A DNA stretch of 7,964 nucleotides. It comes from Clostridia bacterium. GTDB lineage: Bacteria; Bacillota; Clostridia; Oscillospirales; QAMX01. Positions 1-7,300 of this stretch are shown here, one piece after another. Position numbers and translations under genes: made by a program. The notes beneath the pieces are model-generated. The model had not been told where the DNA came from, searched no databases, and was given only the letters and a program-made list of their open reading frames with translations. How positions within the stretch are numbered: position 1 is the stretch's first letter; each line of letters begins with the position of its first letter. The stretch covers positions 1-7,964 of the forward strand of contig JAKSPX010000057.1 in NCBI GenBank assembly GCA_024404415.1, given 5' to 3'.

Positions 1-1547
1 CCTTCGCGGGTGTAGGAAAGCACGCCCGCTTCCGCCGGATAGGCCTTTTCGAGGCGGATCTTCATGCCCTTGCCCTCGGGAGCGTAGACGGTGTTTTCGC
101 TCTTATAGGTGATGCCCGCGGGCTGGGCGAAGCCGCCGATCTCAAGGGTATTGTGGTAAGGCGAGGTCATGGGCTTGATGGTGTAGCGTTCTTCGGAGAA
201 GGTCTTGCGGGAATAGGTGCCGACGCCGATGTCCACGATGACCGGCTTGCCGTCCTTATAAACGACGAGGTTGCCGATGTCGTTGTGGTTGTGGCTCTCA
301 CCGTTGGTACCGCCCTTCATTGCGAAATAAAGGCCCTCGTCAAAATCCGCCTTTTCGCGCGCGACCAGCACCGAAATGCCGGGGAAAGCCGCCGTTTCGG
401 CGCATCCGCCGCCGGTATACGGCGGAATGGTTTCATATATATTGCGGATATTGCGGTAGGATTCAGAGGTGGATAAGCTCCACTCCGCCTGTTTTTCTCC
501 CTTTCGGTAGGCGGCATAGGAGGCAAAGGTCTCCAGTTCGGGGATCCCCGCCCGGCGGCCCATGCGTTTGATGGTCCGCGCCACGCCGCTGATCTCCATC
601 GTAGCGGGAGCATCGGCAAAATTCATCACGTAGGGGCCGGAAATATACGCCTTGCGGAAATAGTCGCACATGTTGCGAACCAGTTCGTTTTCCATGCAGT
701 TGACCTTTCCGCCGGTCATGTCGTAGAGGATCTCGAGGCAGTCATAAAGAGAAGCCGCCGCCGCAGTCCAGTAGCTGGGTCCTTCATCGCAGCCGCCGTC
801 GGGGCTGTAACTGGCTGTAAAGCGATCCAGCGTCGCGGCAGCCTTTTCCGTCAGATTCTCCCTGCGGACGGGATTTCTGACCTCTACCGCGATCGTGATC
901 AGAATATTGGAAATGATCCACGGATTCCAGTTGTTCAATATGCCGCCGTGATAGCCGCCCCACCAGAAATAGTATTTTTCAAAGGGCGTCAGAATGTGCT
1001 TTTCAATGCAATAATCCATCCGGCGGGTAATGCTGGGGGTGACGGCTTCCAGTTCGTCCCGCAGATAATAAAGCGTATTGGAAAGCTCAGCGCCGGTCTC
1101 CGCCGCGAAGAGGTCGATGATCCTGACTTCATCCTCTACCTCGCAGGTCAGGAGCGTGTTGGTGCCGTCCTGCGTATCGTCCCCGTGGTTGTGCGCCGGA
1201 ATGACCCATGTTGTCTCTTCGCAGATCAGCCAGACGATGTTGATGATCTTGTCGATAAAACGGCCTTTTTTCTCCAGGACCTCTCCCATGGTCAATGCGC
1301 GAAGCATGGCGCGGCGCTTAAAGTAGGAGGCCTCATATTCTCCTCGGTTGCCGTCACGGACAAAGCGCATATATACCGTGGCATAAAGCTGGGGGATCTC
1401 CTCCTCCAAAGCCTTTTCCGCGCTTTCCATGATGATTTTCTTTTCATACTCGCCTATCTCCGCGTTTTCAGGAAGGTCGGCGTAAAAGCGGAATTGTTCA
1501 TAGGGAAGCAGGTTTTGATAGAAGGTTGTATTTTCGAATAATTTCAT
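1..1547 (-). CDS. Heparinase II/III-like polysaccharide lyase, C-terminus cut off by window edge
   Basis: Reading the minus strand from the ATG at 1547-1545 gives an open frame of 515 codons that leaves the window at base 1 without a stop. The N-terminal ~370 residues look like the alpha/alpha-toroid of heparinase II/III-type lyases: a WVIPAHNHGDD stretch with H119 and H121, the NNWNPW motif at 205-210, and the DEGPSYW motif with Y259 and W260. The C-terminal beta-sandwich begins near residue 390 and shows the family hallmark SHNHND at 418-423, followed by G-N-L-V-V and V-D-I-G-V-G-T-Y-S. Family enzymes cleave uronate-containing polysaccharides by beta-elimination using His and Tyr; Y259 and the histidines named are candidates by motif, not by alignment. 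Full-length relatives are often 600-650 residues, so roughly 100 or more are missing. The start MKLFENTTFYQ is not a signal peptide, so the enzyme is probably cytoplasmic and acts on imported oligosaccharides. The ribosome binding site TAAGGTGA (1552-1559) supports this start. It lies 58 bp downstream of uxaC on the same strand, probably in one operon. Substrate (glycosaminoglycan, alginate or other uronan) cannot be assigned. Confidence 0.88.
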   Translation of the reverse strand, partial: MKLFENTTFYQNLLPYEQFRFYADLPENAEIGEYEKKIIMESAEKALEEEIPQLYATVYMRFVRDGNRGEYEASYFKRRAMLRALTMGEVLEKKGRFIDKIINIVWLICEETTWVIPAHNHGDDTQDGTNTLLTCEVEDEVRIIDLFAAETGAELSNTLYYLRDELEAVTPSITRRMDYCIEKHILTPFEKYYFWWGGYHGGILNNWNPWIISNILITIAVEVRNPVRRENLTEKAAATLDRFTASYSPDGGCDEGPSYWTAAAASLYDCLEILYDMTGGKVNCMENELVRNMCDYFRKAYISGPYVMNFADAPATMEISGVARTIKRMGRRAGIPELETFASYAAYRKGEKQAEWSLSTSESYRNIRNIYETIPPYTGGGCAETAAFPGISVLVAREKADFDEGLYFAMKGGTNGESHNHNDIGNLVVYKDGKPVIVDIGVGTYSRKTFSEERYTIKPMTSPYHNTLEIGGFAQPAGITYKSENTVYAPEGKGMKIRLEKAYPAEAGVLSYTRE

Positions 1548-1605
1548 CTCGTCACCTTACCTTACAGCAAGCGTTATAAAGATACTCTATGCAAGCTATT
1601 TACTC
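1548..1605 (-). promoter_or_regulatory. Short uxaC-lyase intergenic spacer with lyase ribosome binding site
   Basis: This 58-bp gap separates the uxaC stop from the lyase ATG. It contains a tandem purine-rich ribosome binding region read on the minus strand (TAAGGTAAGGTGA, about 1552-1564) ending 4 nt before the ATG. I see no hairpin followed by a T run, so co-transcription with uxaC is likely. A GCAAGC hexamer occurs twice in direct orientation (1567-1572 and 1591-1596) with no evident function. Confidence 0.55.
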
Positions 1606-2973
1606 TCAGAAGTCGAAATACTTGTCGGCGTTTTCAAAGCTGATGCCGCGGACGATCTTTTCAAGCATTTCCTCATCCTCCGGGTACTCCCCTTCCTCAA
1701 CCCAGGTACCGAGGACGTTACAGAGGATGCGGCGGAAATACTCATGGCGCGGGTAGGAGACGAAGGAGCGGGAATCGGTGAGCATGCCGACAAAGCTCCC
1801 GAGGCAGCCGAGGTTGCCGAGCGCCTTGAGCTGGGCTTCCATGCCGTCTCTCTGGTCGCAGAACCACCAGCCGGAGCCGAGCTGCATCTTGCCGAAGGCC
1901 GGGCCTTCCTGGAAGTTGCCGAGCATCGCGCCGAGCATGTAGTTATCCTTGGGGTTGAGGGTGTAGAGAATGGTCTTGGGAAGCTCGCCCGATTCATCCA
2001 GCGCGTCGAGCAGTCTTGAGAGCGGATAGGCGGCGTTCATATCGCCCACACCGTCAAAGCCCGCGTCGGGGCCGAGTTTTCTGAACATGCGGGTATTGTT
2101 GTTGCGGGTCGCGCCGATATGGAGCTGCATGACCCAGCCGTACTTTGCGTAGAGTCTTCCGAGCACGATGAGGAGCTCGGTGCGGTAAATGGCTTCTTCC
2201 TCGTCGGTCAGCTTGCCGCCGGCCATGCGCTTATCAAAGACCTTGGAAGCGTCGCCGCGGGCGAAGGTGACGATGGAGAGAGAATGGTCGGAAAGGCGGG
2301 AGCCTTTTTCGTGGAAGAAGGCCACGCGCTCGGCTATGATATTGCAGAGGTCGTTATAGCTCTTTGCGCCGGTCTTTTCTATGTAGCTTTCAAAATCCGG
2401 GGCGGTGATATTGAGCGCCTTATCCGGGCGGAAGGCAGGAAGGACCTTGGTTCCAAAGCCGGAGGAGGCGATCTCCGCATGATAATGAAGATCGTCCATC
2501 GGGTCGTCGGTGGTGCAGATGACCTTGACGTTGGAGCGGGTGACAAGTGACTTCGCGGTGAAGTCGGGAGAGGCGAGTTTTTCGTTGCAGAGGTCGTAAA
2601 TGCGGTCGGCAGAGGCCGCATTCAGCGGCTCATCGACGTCAAAATAGCGTTTGAGCTCCAGATGCGTCCAATGATAAAGCGGATTGCCGATGCCATAGGG
2701 CAGGACTTTCGCCCACGCGCGGAACTTCTCGCGTTCCGGCTGAGACCCGGTGATATAGTCCTCGGTGACGCCGGCAGAACGCATGAAGCGCCATTTATAA
2801 TGGTCGCCGCCCAGCATCAGCTCGGTGATGCTCTTGAAAGCGTGGTCATTTGCGATCTCGGCCGGGCTCAGATGGCAATGGTAGTCGATGATCGGAAGCC
2901 CCTCGGCATAGTCGTGGTAAAGGTGCTTGGCGGTCTCGTTTTTCAGCATGAATTGGTCGTTGATGATGCCCAT
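1606..2973 (-). CDS. uxaC: Uronate isomerase (glucuronate/galacturonate isomerase)
   Basis: The product is 455 residues, close to the family's usual ~465-470. UxaC interconverts D-glucuronate with D-fructuronate and D-galacturonate with D-tagaturonate in the cytoplasm, the first step of hexuronate breakdown toward KDG. Belonging to the amidohydrolase superfamily is visible from the HxH metal motif (DYHCHL, H32 and H34) after the first strand. Further family signatures are the GNPLYHWTHLELKRYF stretch, LHIGATRNNNTRMFR in the middle, YTLNPKDNYML, and a C-terminal block of GSGWWFCDQRDGM followed by LTDSRSFVSYPRHEYFRR. I chose the ATG at 2973 because AAGGAGG (2982-2988) sits 8 nt upstream and MGIINDQFMLKN matches the family start. 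An ATG 38 codons earlier (3087) is in frame, but its extension runs through the promoter and ribosome binding site. The gene is first in a unit with the downstream lyase and divergent from the aldo/keto reductase gene. Function is sure; which uronate is preferred is not. Confidence 0.96.
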   Translation of the reverse strand: MGIINDQFMLKNETAKHLYHDYAEGLPIIDYHCHLSPAEIANDHAFKSITELMLGGDHYKWRFMRSAGVTEDYITGSQPEREKFRAWAKVLPYGIGNPLYHWTHLELKRYFDVDEPLNAASADRIYDLCNEKLASPDFTAKSLVTRSNVKVICTTDDPMDDLHYHAEIASSGFGTKVLPAFRPDKALNITAPDFESYIEKTGAKSYNDLCNIIAERVAFFHEKGSRLSDHSLSIVTFARGDASKVFDKRMAGGKLTDEEEAIYRTELLIVLGRLYAKYGWVMQLHIGATRNNNTRMFRKLGPDAGFDGVGDMNAAYPLSRLLDALDESGELPKTILYTLNPKDNYMLGAMLGNFQEGPAFGKMQLGSGWWFCDQRDGMEAQLKALGNLGCLGSFVGMLTDSRSFVSYPRHEYFRRILCNVLGTWVEEGEYPEDEEMLEKIVRGISFENADKYFDF

Positions 2974-2981
2974 CAGACTTG

Positions 2982-2988
2982 CCTCCTT
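2982..2988 (-). promoter_or_regulatory. uxaC ribosome binding site deciding the start
   Basis: The minus strand reads AAGGAGG here, a near-perfect Shine-Dalgarno sequence with an 8-nt gap (2974-2981) to the ATG at 2973. This fixes the start and excludes the longer frame beginning at 3087. Confidence 0.88.
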
Positions 2989-2991
2989 GAA

Positions 2992-3017
2992 AGGTCGGTT
3001 GGTGTGTCGTCCGACCT
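2992..3017. promoter_or_regulatory. Inverted repeat in uxaC leader: operator or mRNA hairpin
   Basis: AGGTCGG (2992-2998) and CCGACCT (3011-3017) are perfect 7-bp inverted arms separated by 12 bp. The element lies just downstream of the predicted uxaC -10 box and just upstream of its ribosome binding site. It could be a repressor site covering the initial transcribed region, or a leader hairpin that masks or stabilises the start of the transcript. No T run follows, so it is not an obvious terminator. Function is inferred. Confidence 0.45.
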
Positions 3018-3029
3018 CTGTTTGGTGAT

Positions 3030-3058
3030 ATTTTACCACAAACCCGCACAAACTGCAA
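3030..3058 (-). promoter_or_regulatory. Candidate sigma-A promoter of uxaC
   Basis: On the minus strand the -35 candidate is TTGCAG (3053-3058) and the -10 is TAAAAT (3030-3035), with a 17-bp spacer. The -10 matches consensus in 5 of 6 positions; the -35 is weak beyond TTG, which would fit an activated or regulated promoter. TGGT (3023-3026) and ACCA (3035-3038) form short inverted arms across the -10. Transcription would start near 3023, giving a ~50-nt leader. Confidence 0.5.
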
Positions 3059-3080
3059 GGCGATATGATGACTTTTCCCG

Positions 3081-3109
3081 TTGACATTTGTCTTTTATGA
3101 TGGTATCAT
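3081..3109 (+). promoter_or_regulatory. Strong sigma-A promoter of the aldo/keto reductase gene
   Basis: TTGACA (3081-3086) is a perfect -35 box, followed by a 17-bp spacer and TATCAT (3104-3109) as -10. Transcription would begin near 3116, giving a leader of about 30 nt. An 11-bp inverted repeat, TGAT-GGT-ATCA (3098-3108), overlaps the -10 and could be an operator. The ribosome binding site GAGGA (3132-3136) is 8 nt before the ATG. Confidence 0.75.
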
Positions 3110-3144
3110 CCACTTAAAGAAACGCGAAAGCGAGGATAATTACT

Positions 3145-4281
3145 ATGGTTTACCGCGATCTGGGCAAGACCGGCATGAAGGTCCCCCGCGTCGGCCTCGG
3201 CGGCGAAAACGTCACCAAGTCGTCTTATGAGATCACCAAGGGCATCGTCGACGTAATGGATGAGAACGGCGCCAACGCCATCGACGCCTTTATGCCCCAG
3301 CCGGAGGTCAGAAGCCGCTTCGGTCAGGCGCTGGAAGGCCGCCGCGACCGCTTTGTCATTCAGGGACACATCGGTTCCATCCTGAAAAACGGGCAGTATT
3401 TCCGCACCCGCGTCGTGCGCGACAGTGAGGAATACATCGCCGACTTCTTGAAGCGTTTCCGCACCGACTACATCGACGTCGGCGTGATGCACTACATCGA
3501 CCTGCAGGAGGACTTTGACCTCGTTTTCAATTCCGATTTCATCACCTACGTCATGCGCCTGAAGCAGGAGGGCGTCATCCGTGCCATCGGCGCCTCTTCC
3601 CACAACCCCATCACGGCCAAGAAGCTTGCCGAGACCGGCGTCATCGACGTCATCCTCTTCTCCATCAACCCGGCCTTCGACATGATGCCGGTGGACACCA
3701 CCGTCGGCGATTACAACGGCTCCTTCAAGGGTCTTTCCTATGAGGTCGACCCGCGCCGCAACGAGTTCTACGAGACCTGCGAAAAATTAGGCGTCGGCAT
3801 CACCGTTATGAAGACCTTCGCTGCAGGCCGCCTCCTCAAGCCCGAGACCTCCCCCTTCGGCTTCGCCCTCACCCCGTGGCAGTGCATGAATTACGCCCTC
3901 GACCGCCCCGGCGTCGCCTCGGTCATGGTCGGCTCCCGCACGCCCGAGGAAATGGCCTACTCCTGCGCCTTCGAAAACGCCTCTGACGCGGAAAAGGATT
4001 ATTCCGCCATCTTCAAGGGTGCGAGCGAAAACCTCGCCAACAAGTGCATGTACTGCAACCACTGCCTCCCCTGCCCCAAGAACATTGACGTGGCCGCCGT
4101 TTCGCAGTTTGCCGATATGTTCGAGTACAACGGCGACAGCGAGACCCTCCGTGCGCACTACGCCGCCCTCACTGCCCACGGCAGCGACTGCATCGGCTGC
4201 GGCGCCTGCGAAAAGCGCTGTCCCTTCAGCGTTCCGGTGCGCAAGAACATGGCCAGAGCCAAATCGCTCTTCGGCTTCTGA
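3145..4281 (+). CDS. Aldo/keto reductase-fold protein with C-terminal 2[4Fe-4S] ferredoxin domain
   Basis: The 378-residue product has two parts. Residues 1-~290 are an aldo/keto reductase TIM barrel (start YRDLGKTGMKVPRVGLG; later YIDVGVMHYID, GVIRAIGASSHNP, GITVMKTFAAG, GVASVMVGSRTPEEM). Residues ~298-378 carry two ferredoxin-type motifs: C301-C304-C307-C310-P, and C349-C352-C355-C359-P. Both have four cysteines, so two [4Fe-4S] clusters are likely. Such AKR-ferredoxin proteins are common in anaerobes and presumably exchange electrons with ferredoxin-like carriers; most lack a known substrate. Of the usual AKR tetrad (Asp, Tyr, Lys, His), D47 and H116 are visible. The Tyr-containing segment is replaced by MPQPEVR (50-56), and H75 stands about where the Lys would be. 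It may therefore be a non-classical reductase or a redox protein without classical carbonyl reduction. The gene has its own strong promoter, is divergent from uxaC and ends in a terminator, so it seems monocistronic. Fold and clusters are sure; reaction unknown. Confidence 0.9.
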   Translation: MVYRDLGKTGMKVPRVGLGGENVTKSSYEITKGIVDVMDENGANAIDAFMPQPEVRSRFGQALEGRRDRFVIQGHIGSILKNGQYFRTRVVRDSEEYIADFLKRFRTDYIDVGVMHYIDLQEDFDLVFNSDFITYVMRLKQEGVIRAIGASSHNPITAKKLAETGVIDVILFSINPAFDMMPVDTTVGDYNGSFKGLSYEVDPRRNEFYETCEKLGVGITVMKTFAAGRLLKPETSPFGFALTPWQCMNYALDRPGVASVMVGSRTPEEMAYSCAFENASDAEKDYSAIFKGASENLANKCMYCNHCLPCPKNIDVAAVSQFADMFEYNGDSETLRAHYAALTAHGSDCIGCGACEKRCPFSVPVRKNMARAKSLFGF

Positions 4282-4297
4282 GCATACAAAAACAATA

Positions 4298-4333
4298 CGT
4301 CCTCCTGCCTTAAGGCGGGAGGACGCTTTTTTT
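4298..4333. terminator. Rho-independent terminator, probably bidirectional
   Basis: A 12-bp stem (4298-4309 pairing with 4314-4325, with one G-U pair) closes a TTAA loop and is followed by seven T (4327-4333), a textbook terminator for the plus-strand aldo/keto reductase gene 16 nt after its stop. On the minus strand the same stem is followed by TATTGTTTTTG, so it can also stop transcription from the convergent CHAP gene, whose stop is at 4341. Confidence 0.92.
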
Positions 4334-4340
4334 GGTTTAT

Positions 4341-7300
4341 TTACGCCTTCTTGACGTAGTCCATGGATACCCAGCCGGTCTTGCCTGAGTAAGTGGTCTT
4401 GCCCCAGCCGTTCTTGGTCTCGGTGATGGTGATCTTGGTGCCCTGCGGGATAGTGGTGAGCTTGGCGCCGCTGGTCGAAGCACTGTCACGGAGATTCAGA
4501 TTTGCGGTGGTGATATACACCGTGCCGGTGGGAGCCGGAGGAGCGGGCGGATCGGGTTCATCCGGTTCGGTCGGATCATCGACCTTCTTGACGTAATCCA
4601 TGGAGACCCAGCCGGTCTTGCCGGAGTAGGTGGTCTTGCCCCAACCGTCCTTGATCTCGGTGATGGTGATCCTGGTCCCCTCGGGGATGGTGGCGAGCTT
4701 GGTGCCGCTCGTAGACGGCGTCTCGCGCAGTCTCAGCGCCGATGTGGTCTTGTAGGTGCCGCTGGACGGATTAGGAGGCGTCGGAGGAGTGGGCGGGTCG
4801 GGTTCATCCGGTTCGGTCGGATCATCGACCTTCTTGACGTAATCCATGGAGACCCAGCCGGTCTTGCCGGAGTAGGTGGTCTTGCCCCAACCGTCCTTGA
4901 TCTCGGTGATGGTGATCCTGGTCCCCTCGGGGATGGTGGCGAGCTTGGTGCCGCTCGTAGACGGCGTCTCGCGCAGTCTCAGCGCCGATGTGGTCTTGTA
5001 GGTGCCGCTGGACGGATTAGGAGGCGTCGGAGGAGTGGGCGGGTCGGGTTCATCCGGTTCGGTCGGATCATCGACCTTCTTGACGTAATCCATGGACACC
5101 CAGCCTGTCTTGCCGGAGTAGGTGGTCTTGCCCCAGCCGTCCTTGATCTCGGCGATGGTGATCCTGGTACCTTCCGGGATGGTGGCGAGCTTGGTGCCGC
5201 CCGTAGACGGCGTCTCGCGGAGTCTCAGCGCCGCCGTGGTCTTGTAGGCACCGCCGGAGGGAGTGGGAGGATCCGGCGTGACCGGGTCATCCGCTTTCTT
5301 GAGGTACTCCATGGAGACCCAGCCGGTGTAGCTCTTATAGGTGGTCTTGCCCCAGCCGTTATCGGTCTCGGTAACGGTGATCTTGGTTCCCTGCGGGATG
5401 GTGGTGAGCTTTTTGCCGCTTGTCGACGGCGCGTCGCGGAGATTCAGGCCCGCCGTGGTGATGTAATCGACTTTATCGACCACCGGCGTGACGATTTCTT
5501 CGGTGACGGTGATCTCGATGGTGGCCGAGACCTTGTCGTTATCCAGCGAGACGGCCTTGATGGTGGCCTTGCCCGCCGCAACGCCGGTCACGACGCCTTC
5601 GGCATCCACCTTGGCGATCTTGCTGTTCGACGAGCTCCATTCAAGGCGGCTGTCGGTGACGTCAGAGGGCTTAAAGGTCGCTTCCACCGTCACTTTTTCG
5701 TTGACGGCGATGCTGGTCTTTTTCGCCGAAAGAGTCAGGCCTTCGGCGTGGACAATGTTGACGTATTTTGCCTCCACCGTGGTGTCGTTCTTCGGCATGG
5801 TGAAGGTGGTTTCGGCTTCCTCGTCATCGGCGAAGCTGCCGCCGTCGGAGGATTCCCAGCCGATGAAGGCCTTGCCATCGGCAGGCTTGTCTGCCGTGAT
5901 GGCGACCTTGGTGCCCGCCTTGTAGCTGCCGCTGCCGGTGCCGTTCACGACCGTGAGGACGTAGGAGGCCTCAGGCACGTCGACGGTGACCTTGACGATG
6001 TTGGAGGCGGCCTTCGAGGAGGCGTCGCCCGGACGGGCGTAAACAACGATCTCGTAATCGCCGGTCTTGGTCGGCTTGAGCGTCAGAGAAGTACCCGAGG
6101 TGCGGGTGTGGCTGACCTGCTGATCAAGGTCGAGGTCGCTATTTGCGGGAAGGAGATAAACGTCGTAATAGCTTGCGCCGGAGGTCGCGCTCCAGGTGAC
6201 CTTGATCGTGCCTTCGTCGTTGTTGACCGTGGCCTTGGCGTCGGTCACAGGCTTGGCCGATTTGGTTTCGTAGAGCGGAACGCCGTAATAGCTGACGTTG
6301 GAGAGCTTGGTGTATGTACCGGAACCGCCCGTGGTGTAGCTGCGGCGGGCGACCGAGTTGGAGGTGTTGCCCTCGATGGTGTAAAGCGCCGTGACGGCGG
6401 TACCCGCGTCGTTAAGCGTGACCTTTTCAACGATGCCGGTGTGGTTCATGTCGCCGTCGTACTCGGGCCAGTCAAAGTAGACCAGATCGCCCGGCGAAGG
6501 CAGATAATTCTTGGCGTGGAAATAGGGAACGCCGTGGGAATAGGCTCTGGCGTACCCGGCCGTTTTGATGACCGAGGTGGGAATGCCGGCCTGACGTGCG
6601 CACCATGAAACGAAATAGGCGCACCACGCGACGTTGCCGCGGCCGAAGGTGTACTTGGTGCCGTCGGTCTTGCCGATCTCCTTTTCGGCGACGATGAGGA
6701 TGTCCTTTCTCTGGTCGCCGGTGAGGTCGCCGGAATCGCTTCTGCAGCCTGCGTTCTGGAGGTTGAACCAGCCGGTGTAGCTCTTGTAGGTGGTCGTGCC
6801 CCAGTCGCCGCTGACGGCGGTCACTTCGACCGTGGTGTTCAGAGGAAGCGTGGTGAGGGTTGCAGAGGAAGCGTCCGGCTCTTTCTTTAAGTCGGTGGAG
6901 TAACCGATGGAATAGGTGCCGGTCTTATAATTGCCGCCCGTGTAGACCTTGGCGTAATCCAGGCTGAACCAGCCCGTGTAACCGCCGTAGGTGGTCTTGC
7001 CCCAGCCGTCTCGGGTCTCCGAAACGGTGACGATGGCGCCCTGCGGGATGACCGTCAGGCGTTCGGCACTGGAATTCGGATCCTTGCGGAGATTGACGCT
7101 CGATGTGGTCTTGTAGGAGACCTTGGTGTCGCCGGTACCGCCGCCGGAGGATCCGACATACACGGCGTTGTCGAGGAGGAACCATCCGTCGACGCCGCCG
7201 TCCTTGGTCCTGCCCCAGCTTCCCGAGATCTCAATGACGTCCACTACCTTATTATAGGAAATGGCGCCGACCTTGGCGTATTCCGTACCGGGGCCTTGCC

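Noticed and set aside
948..1541. 197-codon plus-strand frame opposite the lyase gene
   Set aside because: It is antisense to a clearly homologous lyase, with no promoter, ribosome binding site or recognisable domain.
2974..3087. 38-codon N-terminal extension of uxaC from an upstream ATG
   Set aside because: It would cross the uxaC promoter, the inverted repeat and the strong ribosome binding site; the family start MGIIND fits the ATG at 2973.
3106..3603. 165-codon minus-strand frame opposite the aldo/keto reductase
   Set aside because: It is a shadow of the real gene: composition is V/D/G-rich and it has no family features. The same holds for the frame at 3787-4179.
4341..5480. Regularly spaced repeats that could suggest a CRISPR array
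   Set aside because: The 246-bp period is in phase with an open frame and encodes SH3 modules; there are no short repeats with unique spacers and no cas genes.
5748..6608. 286-codon plus-strand frame opposite the CHAP gene
   Set aside because: It is antisense to a clear multi-domain gene. Its product is G/V/D/R-rich low-complexity sequence typical of a reverse-frame shadow, and no ribosome binding site or domain is visible.
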